Positions 26,001 through 33,979 of a stretch of 64,000 bases of DNA are shown one piece after another. Source of the stretch: Tabrizicola sp. TH137 (GTDB lineage: Bacteria > Pseudomonadota > Alphaproteobacteria > Rhodobacterales > Rhodobacteraceae); the NCBI RefSeq assembly GCF_002855575.1, contig NZ_PKRQ01000001.1, forward strand, positions 620,001 through 684,000. Reading direction: 5' to 3'. Positions within the stretch are counted from its first letter, which is position 1, and every line of letters begins with the position of its first letter. Made by a program: the position numbers and the translations under genes. The notes under the pieces were generated by a model that saw nothing but the letters and a program-made list of their open reading frames with translations, searched no databases and had not been told where the DNA came from.

Positions 26001-26173
26001 TCGCCGTCACCGATGGCTTCCACATGGCCCGCATCCAGTTGGGCGAAGGCCGCATCGCCCTGGCCGAACGCCGCCGTGCCGAGGCGGATCAGTTGCTCAC
26101 CCGCGCGGAAACCGTCTTCCGCGCCCAGGGCGTCCAGCACTTCCTCGACATCCTGGAAACCTTCCCGCGCTGA
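23072..26173 (+). CDS. Class III cyclase-ATPase-helical-repeat signalling protein
   Basis: 1033 residues, TTG start behind ATAGGAGCAAGG. Domain 1 (about 8-180) is a class III adenylate/guanylate cyclase: metal aspartates in MMVDLVDST and YAGDSVFAIFGAP, and the transition-state Asn/Arg in GTAVNLAARVQ. Domain 2 (about 205-560) is an AAA/NACHT-like ATPase with Walker A IHGPPGIGKSRL and Walker B LLVVEDAHWLD. The remainder (about 600-1033) is alpha-helical repeat of TPR type. This architecture is widespread in proteobacteria and actinobacteria as a large signal integrator; the cyclase may be degenerate because the substrate lysine before GD is not visible. It diverges from the metallophosphoesterase-oxidase operon, which it may control. 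Confidence 0.85.
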   Translation: MTQDIASEMRWVATMMVDLVDSTALTESLGAEKAFNLVQSVLKRAVSVIESEGGHFVGYAGDSVFAIFGAPVAIENAAVCAARAALAIQQDHAAQGPDLLARFGTTPQLRIGLAGGKVMVAMLDMAQDRRLNALGTAVNLAARVQALAGAGDILCAQAMADELEGYALLESIGTREVKGMAQPQTLHRLKGLSNDPSTLTGRMARGAKLHVGRDDLVARLDAWLATPPGSSGQMVIHGPPGIGKSRLLRHVLDRRNTGALLAMAYCTPSDAASSLEPVLNLLRAAARAAGAQTVPAQDRWLRALIGPDGHPGPSLLALLSGSAREPGILTDEGARDALETRQNIGQALARLAQDSGWLLVVEDAHWLDPISRDILSDLVARPATRLLLTSRTPAPLHVIPAADGRIDVTPLREADIAILCAQARPEAGAAAELTRVIYQKSEGNPLFAEELLRHIATSGSGQPLADVTAGTIGAIQNLIFSRFDRLGPADKAALKLAALIGRDVRRSHLDLPSDEADAILNRAMRQGLLERQEEADRWQFSHVLIQEAIANSIPETEAAPLHLAATRILQAEARDLGGDLSQRLALHFEKAGLPARATPHHLAAAQGAWRIYALDLCLHHLERATAQIETPEVAADDRLVADILTSYLRVLDVVGHWVKLCTIADRHMHRLRALSDPAPLIFALTIRAKGANQCVDFVTARARIAEALTLAEATGDGNSIAVVKSVKMDIVNDHADWKIDDVPRLFEETRAYADHGNDPHLAQLRLYEMASHYRQTGDIPQALAMSDELIHLGATRNDSRALAFGWWVRASISAMIENYPLAEQEALESMRNALPGTMDYSTANMFRISARIMAGDRSITTIFLKDLSAQRAAHGDSSVAIIASFFAAVVHLARGEVRAGLAQLGQTDAMVYAGAERGLVQHYLIKKAEIFMTVAGLFPNPLPQARLSLAELPTAIGLRLTARRRAKETYADLRARIAVTDGFHMARIQLGEGRIALAERRRAEADQLLTRAETVFRAQGVQHFLDILETFPR

Positions 26174-26275
26174 CCCCATCATGGCGCGGACCGGCGCTCT
26201 TCTGTCGCCGCCGCCCCTCACACCCCGTCCCCCGCCCGCGCTAGGCTATCCCCGACGCATCGAGGATCGCCAGCG

Positions 26276-28258
26276 ATGACCCGCAACCAACACCCCCACC
26301 TCACCTCGCCCATCACGCTGCGCGGCACCACGCTGCGCAACCGCATCGTCTTCGGCGCGCATACCAACAACATGTCCGACATGGGCCTCCCCGGCCCCCG
26401 CACGCTCGGCTACATCGCCGAACGCGCCAAGGGCGGCGCGGGGATGATCGTGATGGAACCGGTCCCCGTCCACCGCACCGGCGTCCTCACCCGCGGTAAC
26501 TACCTCCACGGCACCGACGACATCATCCCCGCCTTCCGCAAGGTGACCGACGCCGCCCGCTCCGAAGGCGCCGTCATCCTGCAACAGCTCTACCACATCG
26601 GCGCGCATGGCGATTCCGATCTCAGCTTCCAGCCGCACTGGTCCCCCTCGGGCCACGCCAGCTATCACGACAGCGACGGCTCCCACCGCATGACGGAGGC
26701 CGAGATCGAGGAACTCATCGACGCCCACATCGCCGCCGCCATCCGCTGCCACAAGGCCGGCTTTCAGGGGGTGGAGGTCTGGGCCGCCTACCACTCCCTC
26801 CTCGATCAGTTCTGGACCCCGTGGTCCAACACCCGCGACGATCAATGGGGCGGCTCCCTCGAAAACCGCACCCGCTTTTCCCGCCGCATCATCGACGGTA
26901 TCCGCCGCGCCTGCGGCGAGGATTTCATCATCGGCCTCGCCGTCTCCACCTCCGACGCGCATGATGTGACCCTGTCGGTCGAGGCGCTCACCGAAATCGT
27001 CGCCCTCCACGACGCGACAGGCCAGATCGACTATGTCACCTGCGGCCATGGCGGCTATCTCGATTTCGAACGCCTTATGCCCACCTTCCTCTTCGCCGAA
27101 AAGCTCACCGCCCCGGTCACGGAACTCCTCAAGGGCGCGGTGAAACACGCCAAGGTCACGTCCGAGGCGCATGTCAGAACCCCCGACAATGCCGAAACCA
27201 TCATCGCCTCGGGGCAGGCCGACATGGTCTCCATCGTGCGCGGCCAGATCGCCGACCCCCACCTCGCCGCAAAAACCATGGCAGGCCGCGCCGATGACAT
27301 CCGCGCCTGCATCTCCTGCAACCAGATGTGCTGGGGCCGCCGCTCCCGCGATTACTGGATCTCCTGCCTCATCAACCCAAGCGCGGGCCGCGAATGGGAA
27401 TGGGGCGGCGACCGCTTCACCCCCGCCGCGCAGCCCCGCCATATCCTCATCGTTGGCGCCGGCCCCGCGGGGCTCGAGGCCGCCCGCGCCGCCGCCGAAC
27501 GCGGCCACAGGGTGGACATCGCCGAGGCCGCCCCCCAGATCGGCGGCCAGTTCCGCCTCGCCGGACTGCAACCCCGCCGCGCCCAGATCCTCGACCTCCT
27601 CGACTGGTACGAACGGCAATTCACCAAACTCGGCGTCACCCTCCACCTCAACACCTTCCTCGACACAGAGGACATCGCCGCCCATCCCGCCGACACCGTC
27701 ATCCTCGCCACCGGCTCCCTGCCGGACCTCGACGCCAAACAGCGCTGGCTCCCCGCGCTTCCCCGCCTTCCCGGCCTCGAAAACGGCAATGTCTGGTCCG
27801 CCGAAGACGTGATGCGCCGCGAGGCGAAACTGGGCGACACTGTCCTCCTCTATGATGAAGGCGGCAACTGGCGCGGCGTGGGAACCGCCTGGCACATGGC
27901 CGAACAAGGCAAGAAGGTGATCCTCGTCACCCCCGACCCTTATGTGGGCAAAGAGATCACCCGCACCTCCGCCGACGCCCCCGCCCGCCAGCGGCTCGCC
28001 CGCCTCGGCGCGCAATTCGTCACCGAACATGTCATCACCCGCTGGCACGGCAATGGCGCAACCCTCCGCTCCGGCCTCACGGGCGAGGAAACCACCCTCC
28101 CCGCCTCCGCCCTCGTCATGGCGACAACCAACATCGCCTTCGACCCCTTCCCCGAAACCTTCGCGGGCAAGCACACCCACCGCATCGGCGATTGCGCCGC
28201 GCCACGTCAGGCCCCTTACGCCTTCCACGAAGGTCGGAAACTCGCCCTTACCCTCTGA
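26276..28258 (+). CDS. OYE-type NADH:flavin oxidoreductase with FeS and FAD domains (TMADH/DgcA-like)
   Basis: 660 residues. The N-terminal TIM-barrel flavin domain (about 1-345) has LRNRIVFGAHTN, LYHIGAHG and WTPWSNTRDDQWGGSLENR. A four-cysteine cluster site C-x2-C-x3-C-x11-C lies in the segment beginning CISCNQMC, followed by a dinucleotide-binding domain starting HILIVGAGPAGLEAAR (about 385). This is the layout of trimethylamine and dimethylglycine dehydrogenases, N-methylproline demethylases and 2,4-dienoyl-CoA reductase. The WTPWSN(T)RDD form favours an N-demethylase over dienoyl-CoA reductase, but the substrate is uncertain. Single gene, 102 bases after the cyclase gene. Confidence 0.85.
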   Translation: MTRNQHPHLTSPITLRGTTLRNRIVFGAHTNNMSDMGLPGPRTLGYIAERAKGGAGMIVMEPVPVHRTGVLTRGNYLHGTDDIIPAFRKVTDAARSEGAVILQQLYHIGAHGDSDLSFQPHWSPSGHASYHDSDGSHRMTEAEIEELIDAHIAAAIRCHKAGFQGVEVWAAYHSLLDQFWTPWSNTRDDQWGGSLENRTRFSRRIIDGIRRACGEDFIIGLAVSTSDAHDVTLSVEALTEIVALHDATGQIDYVTCGHGGYLDFERLMPTFLFAEKLTAPVTELLKGAVKHAKVTSEAHVRTPDNAETIIASGQADMVSIVRGQIADPHLAAKTMAGRADDIRACISCNQMCWGRRSRDYWISCLINPSAGREWEWGGDRFTPAAQPRHILIVGAGPAGLEAARAAAERGHRVDIAEAAPQIGGQFRLAGLQPRRAQILDLLDWYERQFTKLGVTLHLNTFLDTEDIAAHPADTVILATGSLPDLDAKQRWLPALPRLPGLENGNVWSAEDVMRREAKLGDTVLLYDEGGNWRGVGTAWHMAEQGKKVILVTPDPYVGKEITRTSADAPARQRLARLGAQFVTEHVITRWHGNGATLRSGLTGEETTLPASALVMATTNIAFDPFPETFAGKHTHRIGDCAAPRQAPYAFHEGRKLALTL

Positions 28259-28292
28259 TCTTCATCTGTTTGAAAATATCCTCGGGGGGTTC

Positions 28293-28311
28293 GGGGGGCA
28301 GACAGCCCCCC
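28293..28311. terminator. GC hairpin in a TTTGAAAATATCCTCGG-type element
   Basis: GGGGGGC (28293-28299) / GCCCCCC (28305-28311), loop AGACA, preceded by TGTTTGAAAATATCCTCGG (28267-28285). It lies between the convergent flavoenzyme and pseudouridine synthase genes. The upstream tract with a G-rich hairpin resembles an intergenic element I recall as frequent in Rhodobacteraceae genomes, probably a terminator or transcript-end structure. Confidence 0.6.
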
Positions 28312-28338
28312 GTCAACGCCGGCCACCCCGCGCCAGCG

Positions 28339-28998
28339 TCAGAACGGACAGGCCGCCCGAAACTCCACCCATTCCCCACTGCCGGGATGATGCAGCCCCA
28401 GCCTCTCCGCATGCAGCATCAGCCGCGCATGATCCCGCGCCGCGCCCTCCGCATAGATCGGGTCGCCCAGGATCGGATGCCCCAGCGACAGCATATGCAC
28501 CCTGAGCTGATGGCTCCGCCCGGTCAGAGGGAACATCCGCACCCGCGTCTCCCCCTCGCCCCGCGACAGCACTTCCCACTCCGTCACCGCCGGACGCCCG
28601 CGCGCGTGGTCAACCTTCTGGCGCGGCCGATACTCCCAATCCGCACAAAGCGGCAGGTCCACCCGGCCCCGATCCGGCCCCATCACCCCGGCCACCCGCG
28701 CGACATAGCTCTTCTTCGCCCGCCGCTTTTCGAATTCCTGCCCCAGAAACCCCTGCGCCGCCTTGTCCCGCGCAAAGATCATCACCCCCGACGTGTCGCA
28801 ATCCAGCCGATGCACCAGCAGCGCGCCCGGCCGGAACGCCTCCAGCCGCGCCATCAGGCAATCCTCCCGCCCCTCCAGCTTTCCCGGCACCGACAGCAGC
28901 CCCGAAGGCTTGTCCACCACGATGATCCGGTCATCCTCGAACAGGATCACCGGGTCGCCCGCAGGCGGGTCATAGCTGAACTCGGGCAGCAGGCTCAC
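28339..28998 (-). CDS. rluA: RluA-type pseudouridine synthase
   Basis: 219 residues. The catalytic aspartate is D66 in the RluA motif HRLDCDTSGV; other family segments are VVDKPSGLLSVPG, KSYVARV and LTGRSHQLRVHM, with LGDPIY near the end. No S4 domain precedes the catalytic domain, and the short length fits RluA (dual-specificity 23S rRNA U746 and tRNA U32) rather than RluC/D. It overlaps the homocysteine methyltransferase start region by 4 bases and is last in that leftward unit. Confidence 0.85.
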   Translation of the reverse strand: MSLLPEFSYDPPAGDPVILFEDDRIIVVDKPSGLLSVPGKLEGREDCLMARLEAFRPGALLVHRLDCDTSGVMIFARDKAAQGFLGQEFEKRRAKKSYVARVAGVMGPDRGRVDLPLCADWEYRPRQKVDHARGRPAVTEWEVLSRGEGETRVRMFPLTGRSHQLRVHMLSLGHPILGDPIYAEGAARDHARLMLHAERLGLHHPGSGEWVEFRAACPF

Positions 28999-29891
28999 AC
29001 GATCACATGCCCCGCCGCGCGCAAGGCATCGGCCAGCGCGGTGATATGCGCAGGCCCCACCTCGCAGCAGCCCCCGACCATCGTCGCCCCCATCTCCACC
29101 CAGGACATGGCAAAGGCCACATAGCGCTCCGGCGAAAGGTCATGCCGCGCGCAATAGGCAGGCGCGCCGCCATCCTCCGGCAAGGGCAGGTGCGAGATTT
29201 CCGAAAACCCGTTCGCATAGGCCCCGAAAGGCAAGCCCAGCCCCTTCAACTCCGCCAGCGCCGCCGCCATCGCCTCGGGCATCGAACAATTGGCTAGCAC
29301 CGCCGCCGCGGGCGCGGCCTTCAGCACCTCCGCCAGCCCCGCCACCGGCTCCCCGGACCGCAGCTTCGTCCCGTCCCGGTCATGCACCGACACCGAAAGC
29401 CAGACCGGCTTGCCCGCCACCTGCGCCCCGATCAGCGCCCCCCGCGCCAGATCGAGCGAGGACATCGTCTCGATCAGCACCACATCCACATGCGGCGCCA
29501 TGATCCGCGCCTTCTCGGCATATTGCGCCGCCGACACCTCCACCGGCGGCGTCAGGTCGGGGCGATAGCTTTCGCCCAAAGGCCCCATCGACCCGGCGAT
29601 GATCCCCCGCCCGGCCCGGGCGCGGGCCTCATGCGCCTCCATCAGCGCCCGCAGATGCAGCGCATGGAACTGCTCATCCATCCCCACCCGCTGCAACCGG
29701 TCATGCAGGATGTTGTAGGTGTTGGTCGTCGCCACCGACGCGCCCGCCGCGAAATAATCGTCATGGATCTGCGCCACCAGCCCCGGATGGTCGATCATCA
29801 CCCGCGTCGCCCAAAGCTGCGTCGGCTCATCCCCCGACCGCGCCACCAGTTCCTGCCCCATGCCCCCGTCCAGAAGCGTGATCTCGGCCAT
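28995..29891 (-). CDS. Homocysteine S-methyltransferase family protein
   Basis: 298 residues, cobalamin-independent Hcy-binding domain only. LLDGGMGQEL is the N-terminal signature; TTNTYNI and IAGSMGPLGESY are typical, and the zinc ligands are visible in VLANCS and GGCCEVGP. It transfers a methyl group from a donor such as betaine, S-methylmethionine or dimethylsulfoniopropionate to homocysteine. It overlaps the downstream rluA by 4 bases and sits 3 bases after the LysE-type exporter gene. The donor cannot be read from the sequence. Confidence 0.88.
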   Translation of the reverse strand: MAEITLLDGGMGQELVARSGDEPTQLWATRVMIDHPGLVAQIHDDYFAAGASVATTNTYNILHDRLQRVGMDEQFHALHLRALMEAHEARARAGRGIIAGSMGPLGESYRPDLTPPVEVSAAQYAEKARIMAPHVDVVLIETMSSLDLARGALIGAQVAGKPVWLSVSVHDRDGTKLRSGEPVAGLAEVLKAAPAAAVLANCSMPEAMAAALAELKGLGLPFGAYANGFSEISHLPLPEDGGAPAYCARHDLSPERYVAFAMSWVEMGATMVGGCCEVGPAHITALADALRAAGHVIV

Positions 29892-29894
29892 CTC

Positions 29895-30527
29895 TCACCC
29901 CCAAGCCATCCGCAGCGCCAATGCCAGCAGCATCCCCGCCGCAACCTTGTTCATCAATCCCATCCGGGCCGCCAATCTTTGGCCAGCCAACCCCGCCAGG
30001 GCGCCATAGCCGCAGGTGATCACCGTCCCCGTCAGGGTGAACAGCGCCCCCAGAACCACGATCTGCGCCCAGACCGGCCCCCGCGCGGCATCGGTGAATT
30101 GCGGCAGGAAGGCAAGCACGAAAAGCGCCACCTTCGGGTTCAGCGCATTGGTCACGAAGCCCCGCCACAGCGCCACGCGCGCCCGCACCTCGCCCCGTCC
30201 CGCCTCACCCGCGCCCGCCCGCCAACTCGCCCGCCAAGTCGCCCAGGCCAGCCACAGCAGATAGCCCGCCCCCGCCAGCTTCAGCAGCATCAGCGCCGCA
30301 GGATGCGCCGCGATCACCGCGCTCACCCCCACCGCCGCAAGCCCCACATGGAACAGCCCGCCGAAGCCCACGCCCAGACCCGCCACCGCGCCCACGCGCG
30401 GCCCGCCCGCCACGCCGCAGGCCGTGGCAAAGATCACATCCGCCCCCGGCGTCAGGTTCAGAACGATCCCCGCCGCCAGAAAGGCCAGCAGGTCCGCCAT
30501 CGGGATCAGGGCGAACAGCGCATCCAT
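29895..30527 (-). CDS. LysE/RhtB family amino-acid exporter
   Basis: 210 residues from ATG 30527; a TTG at 30548 would add 7 residues. About six hydrophobic segments, with LNLTPGADVIFATACGVAGG near the N-terminus (the LysE-family G-x-x-x-x-P-G-P/A region) and the mid-protein GFVTNALNPKVALFVLAFLPQF signature. Likely exports an amino acid or derivative such as homoserine, threonine or a methionine-related compound; the adjacent homocysteine methyltransferase hints at the last, as inference. Its upstream neighbour ends 55 bases away. Confidence 0.85.
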   Translation of the reverse strand: MDALFALIPMADLLAFLAAGIVLNLTPGADVIFATACGVAGGPRVGAVAGLGVGFGGLFHVGLAAVGVSAVIAAHPAALMLLKLAGAGYLLWLAWATWRASWRAGAGEAGRGEVRARVALWRGFVTNALNPKVALFVLAFLPQFTDAARGPVWAQIVVLGALFTLTGTVITCGYGALAGLAGQRLAARMGLMNKVAAGMLLALALRMAWG

Positions 30528-30582
30528 CCGCCCTGCCTGCCCCCGCAAGCCCCGCTTGTCAAAGGCTCAGATGTCGGGGGGG

Positions 30583-31278
30583 TCACAGCGACGCCAGCCA
30601 GGCCATCCGCGCCGCAAGGTCCGGCGCGCCAAAGGCCAGCGATCCCAGAACCACCGTCTCCGCCCCCGCCGCGCGCAGCACCGGCACCGTCGTCTCCCGG
30701 ATACCGCCATCGGCGGCCAGGACGATCCGCCGCCCGCTCGCCGCGATCAGGGCGCCCGCCTCGCGCAGCCGCGCCGGCGCCGCCTCGTTCAACCCCTGCC
30801 CCTTCACCCCGATCGCCGTGCCCAGAAGCGTCACCATGTCCAGCCGGGGCAGCCACTCCGCCACCCCCGCCACCGGCGTCTCCACCCGCAGCACCATCCC
30901 CGCCTTCATCCCATGCGCGGCGATCCGGTCCAGCGCCGCCCCCGCCACGGCCGCGTTTTCCAGATGAATGCTGATCAGATCGGTCCCCGCCTCGGCGAAC
31001 TGGTCGATCTGCGACAGCAACACCGCGTCATCCACCATCAGATGCACATGGATCGGCCTGTCCGACACGTTCCGCACCGCCGCCACCAGATCGGGAAAGA
31101 ACAGGAAGGCCGGCGCAAAGACCCCATCCGCCACGTCGATATGCAGGATATCCGCATGGGGCGCGATCCGCGCCATGTCATCGGCCAGCCGCACCAGATC
31201 GGCCGACCAGACCGAAAACTCCGCGATCAGCCGATCCTTCGGCAACCGCTCCATCCATCCCGCCTCGGGTCGTCCCAT
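30583..31278 (-). CDS. Ribulose-phosphate 3-epimerase family protein
   Basis: 231 residues from ATG 31278, 5 bases after the hydrolase stop. TIM-barrel motifs of the epimerase family: LIAEFSVWSADL at the N-terminus (canonical I.PSIL.AD), ILHIDVADGVFAPAF (canonical H.DVMDG.F.PN), IHVHLMVDD, ISIHLEN and VLAADGGI. The altered N-terminal motif (S in place of the usual PSIL) and FAP instead of FVPN mark it as a divergent member, perhaps acting on a different ketose phosphate such as allulose 6-phosphate. Last gene of the sugar operon. Confidence 0.8.
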   Translation of the reverse strand: MGRPEAGWMERLPKDRLIAEFSVWSADLVRLADDMARIAPHADILHIDVADGVFAPAFLFFPDLVAAVRNVSDRPIHVHLMVDDAVLLSQIDQFAEAGTDLISIHLENAAVAGAALDRIAAHGMKAGMVLRVETPVAGVAEWLPRLDMVTLLGTAIGVKGQGLNEAAPARLREAGALIAASGRRIVLAADGGIRETTVPVLRAAGAETVVLGSLAFGAPDLAARMAWLASL

Positions 31279-31283
31279 ATCCG

Positions 31284-32084
31284 TCACTCCGTCAGAAACC
31301 CAGAAATCGCCGCCTGCAACGCCGCCAGATGCGCCGCCTTGTCCCGCCCCTTGGGGGGCAGGTCCACATATCTCGCGCCGGGGATAGCCGTCGCCAGCTC
31401 CCGCGCCAGCGCCACCGGATGAATCGCATCCTCCGCCGTCCCGCACACCAGCACCGGCAGCCGCAGCGCCGCCGCCTGCGCTGCACTCACCCCCAGCCCC
31501 TCGCGCGACAGCGCGGTCAGCAGCACCGCCGTCCGCGACACCGGCTCGCGCGCAAAGAACCCGCTCAACGAGGCAAGGTTGTCCGGTGCCTCCACCCGCA
31601 GCCGCGCCGCCATCTCCGATCCCAGAAACGCCTCCCGCGCCTCCGCGACCGGAAAACGGTAAAGCGCCATCCCCACCTCGACATTCGGCGCCAGATTGTC
31701 CGGCGCCTCGATGCCAAGCCCCCAGGCAGGCCGCACAAGGATCAGATGCGACACCAGATCGGGCCGCGCAACCGCCAGCCGCAGCGCCAGCGCCGCCCCC
31801 ATCGAAATGCCGCCCACCGGCACCGGCCCGCCAAGGCCATCTGCCACCGCCACCAGATCCTCGGTGAACTTGGCCAGCCCCGGCGCAGGATCAAATTCCG
31901 ATGCGCCATGTCCCCGGCAGTCCAGCGTCACCCGCCGCAGCCCCGCATCCGCCGGAAAGGCCTCCGCCGTCTGCCGCGCATCGCCGCACAGCCCGTGCTG
32001 GAACAGCACCACACGCCCCGGCCCGCCCGCATCATGCAGCGCCAGCCGGAACCCGTCCCGCATGATCCAGCCGGACGGCGTCAC
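31284..32084 (-). CDS. Alpha/beta hydrolase
   Basis: 266 residues from GTG 32084, which overlaps the isomerase stop by 4 bases and has GGGAGG upstream. An alternative ATG lies at 32063. Motifs: VVLFQHGLCGDARQ oxyanion region, LDCRGHGAS, the nucleophile elbow VGGISMGAALA (serine), and a C-terminal KAAHLAAL that may hold the catalytic histidine. Family: small esterases, lactonases and haloperoxidase-like hydrolases. In this operon a lactonase hydrolysing a sugar lactone made by the Gfo/Idh/MocA dehydrogenase is an attractive inference. Confidence 0.8.
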   Translation of the reverse strand: MTPSGWIMRDGFRLALHDAGGPGRVVLFQHGLCGDARQTAEAFPADAGLRRVTLDCRGHGASEFDPAPGLAKFTEDLVAVADGLGGPVPVGGISMGAALALRLAVARPDLVSHLILVRPAWGLGIEAPDNLAPNVEVGMALYRFPVAEAREAFLGSEMAARLRVEAPDNLASLSGFFAREPVSRTAVLLTALSREGLGVSAAQAAALRLPVLVCGTAEDAIHPVALARELATAIPGARYVDLPPKGRDKAAHLAALQAAISGFLTE

Positions 32085-32902
32085 GCCCCCGCCTCCCGCA
32101 GAAAGGCCGCCACCCCGGCGGCCTCTTCGGCGGCCAGCCCATGCGTCACCAGATCCCCGTCGAACCCCGCCCCGCGCAGCACGGCAAGGAAATGGGCAAA
32201 GTCGATCACCCCTTTCCCCGCCGTGGCAAAGCGCCCGTCGGCATGGCGGTCCTTGGCATGGGCCATGGCGATCCGGTCGCCCAGCAAATCCACCGCCTCC
32301 TCCACCAGCCGCCGCCGTTCCGCCCCGTCCGCAACCTCGAACAGGTTCGCCGGGTCCAGCACGATCACCAGCGCGGAACTCGCCACCTCGTCCAGCATCC
32401 GCCGCGCCGCCGCCGCGCCATTCACCACATTGGCCAGTTCCGGCTCCACCCCCAGCACGACCCCCCGCGCCTCGGCCAGGGCGCAGGCCTTCCCCATCTC
32501 CTCCAGCAGATCGCGCCACGCCTCGGGCGAGGCATTGTCGGGATGATGCCGCCACTGGTCCTCGGCATCCCGCGTCCCGGTGCAAAGGGTGACCATTCCG
32601 GTCCCCATCCCCGCCGCATGGTCGATCAGCAGCGACAGCCGCCGCAGCCCCACCGCCCGGTTGCCCGGATCGGGATGGATCATGTTATAGGTTCCCGACA
32701 CCGCCGCGACCGCCACCCCCGTCGCCCGCGACGCCGCCGCCACCGCCGCCACCTGCGCCGCCGTCAGGTCATCCGGCATCGCCGCCAAGCCCGAACAGGC
32801 CATGTTGTATTGCACCGCGTCAAACCCCGCCGCCCGCGCCGCGCCCATCACCGTGGCCGGATCGCTCCCCGCAAAGGTCTTGGCGAAAACGCCCAGCCGC
32901 AT
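32081..32902 (-). CDS. AP-endonuclease-2-fold sugar isomerase/epimerase
   Basis: 273 residues; its ATG shares one base with the preceding stop (TGATG). TIM barrel of the xylose-isomerase-like/AP_endonuc_2 family: RLGVFAKTF start, GVEPELANV, VLDPANLF and the AHAKDR metal-binding region, matching ketose 3-epimerase and isomerase relatives. The glutamate of GVEPE and aspartate/histidine near the C-terminus are expected metal ligands. It may interconvert ketoses such as tagatose and sorbose, or act on a keto-sugar made by the dehydrogenase; the actual substrate is unknown. Confidence 0.8.
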   Translation of the reverse strand: MRLGVFAKTFAGSDPATVMGAARAAGFDAVQYNMACSGLAAMPDDLTAAQVAAVAAASRATGVAVAAVSGTYNMIHPDPGNRAVGLRRLSLLIDHAAGMGTGMVTLCTGTRDAEDQWRHHPDNASPEAWRDLLEEMGKACALAEARGVVLGVEPELANVVNGAAAARRMLDEVASSALVIVLDPANLFEVADGAERRRLVEEAVDLLGDRIAMAHAKDRHADGRFATAGKGVIDFAHFLAVLRGAGFDGDLVTHGLAAEEAAGVAAFLREAGA

Positions 32903-33978
32903 CACACCGGCCCCGCCACCTGATCCAGCCGCACTGGCCGCCCCGTCCGCACCGACTCCGCGATGGCCACCATCGCCCGCACCGATGCGATGCCATCCTC
33001 CAGATCGGCCCCCTCCATCGGCCCGCCCTTCAGGATGACATCCGCGAAGCCTTCCAACTGCCGCCGATAGAAATGCCCATCCGCCCCCAGCACCCGATGC
33101 GTCGCCCCATCCGCCTCGCGGAAAATGTCCACCTCGGAGGATTTGTAATACCACGGGTTATAGGTCTTCCCGATCACCGACCCATGCTCGCCATAGATCT
33201 GGAACCCCTCATGCCAATCCATCCGCACCGCCACTGTCAGGTCCAGATGGCCCAGCACGCCATTGGCGAATTCCACATCCACGAACCAGCAGCGGATGCC
33301 CGCCCGGTTCGACAGCCGCGCATCGACGGCGACAATCGGCCCGGCAAAGTGGCGGGCCACATCCACCAGATGGCTGCCATGCGCCAGCATGTAATAGCGG
33401 TCCAGATCGGCCTTCGGGTTCTCCGCCGGTTTGCGGGCATGTTTCGACGTCACCATCAGGGGCTGCACCGCATCGGTCATCGGATAGCGATGCGTGCTGT
33501 CGCAATACCAGGCCTTCAGCGCGACCATCGCCCCCATCTCATCCGTGATGAACCGCTTCGCCGCCTGCAACCCGGCATCGAAGCGCTTCATATGGCCCAC
33601 TTGCAGCACCACGCCGTTCGCCGCCGCCACGCCCCGCAGGCTCTCGGCCTCCTCCACCGACACGGCCAAGGGCTTCTCGCACAGAACATGCTTGCCCGCC
33701 TCCATCGCCCGCCGCGCGGCCGGGACATGGAACGCATCCGACGTGGCGATGATCACCGCCTCCAGATCGGGGTCCGCCAGCATCGCATCGTAATCCGCAA
33801 ACTGCTTCTCCGGCGCATGGGTCGCCGCCATCCGCTCCCGCAGGTCATCCGCCACATCGCAAATCGCCCAAAGCGTTGCATTCCGCGCCTTGGTGCAGCT
33901 TTCGAAATGCGCCGCCTGCGCGATCGGCCCGCAGCCCAGCACCCCCACCCGCAGCAGGCGGTCTTCCTTCACCGGCAT
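32902..33978 (-). CDS. Gfo/Idh/MocA family NAD(P)-dependent sugar dehydrogenase
   Basis: 358 residues from ATG 33978 with GGGAGAGTGAG before it. Rossmann fold GVLGCGPIAQAAH binds NAD(P); the AIIATSDAFHVPAARRAMEAGKHVLCEKPLA block gives the EKP motif with the catalytic lysine, and the C-terminal domain has HGSHLVDVARHF with the conserved His/Asp. It oxidises a sugar or inositol-type hydroxyl, or reduces the keto form. It lies between the GatZ/KbaZ-like and isomerase genes with almost no gaps. Product and substrate are inferred to be in the same ketose or polyol pathway. Confidence 0.87.
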   Translation of the reverse strand: MPVKEDRLLRVGVLGCGPIAQAAHFESCTKARNATLWAICDVADDLRERMAATHAPEKQFADYDAMLADPDLEAVIIATSDAFHVPAARRAMEAGKHVLCEKPLAVSVEEAESLRGVAAANGVVLQVGHMKRFDAGLQAAKRFITDEMGAMVALKAWYCDSTHRYPMTDAVQPLMVTSKHARKPAENPKADLDRYYMLAHGSHLVDVARHFAGPIVAVDARLSNRAGIRCWFVDVEFANGVLGHLDLTVAVRMDWHEGFQIYGEHGSVIGKTYNPWYYKSSEVDIFREADGATHRVLGADGHFYRRQLEGFADVILKGGPMEGADLEDGIASVRAMVAIAESVRTGRPVRLDQVAGPV

Positions 33979-33979
33979 C

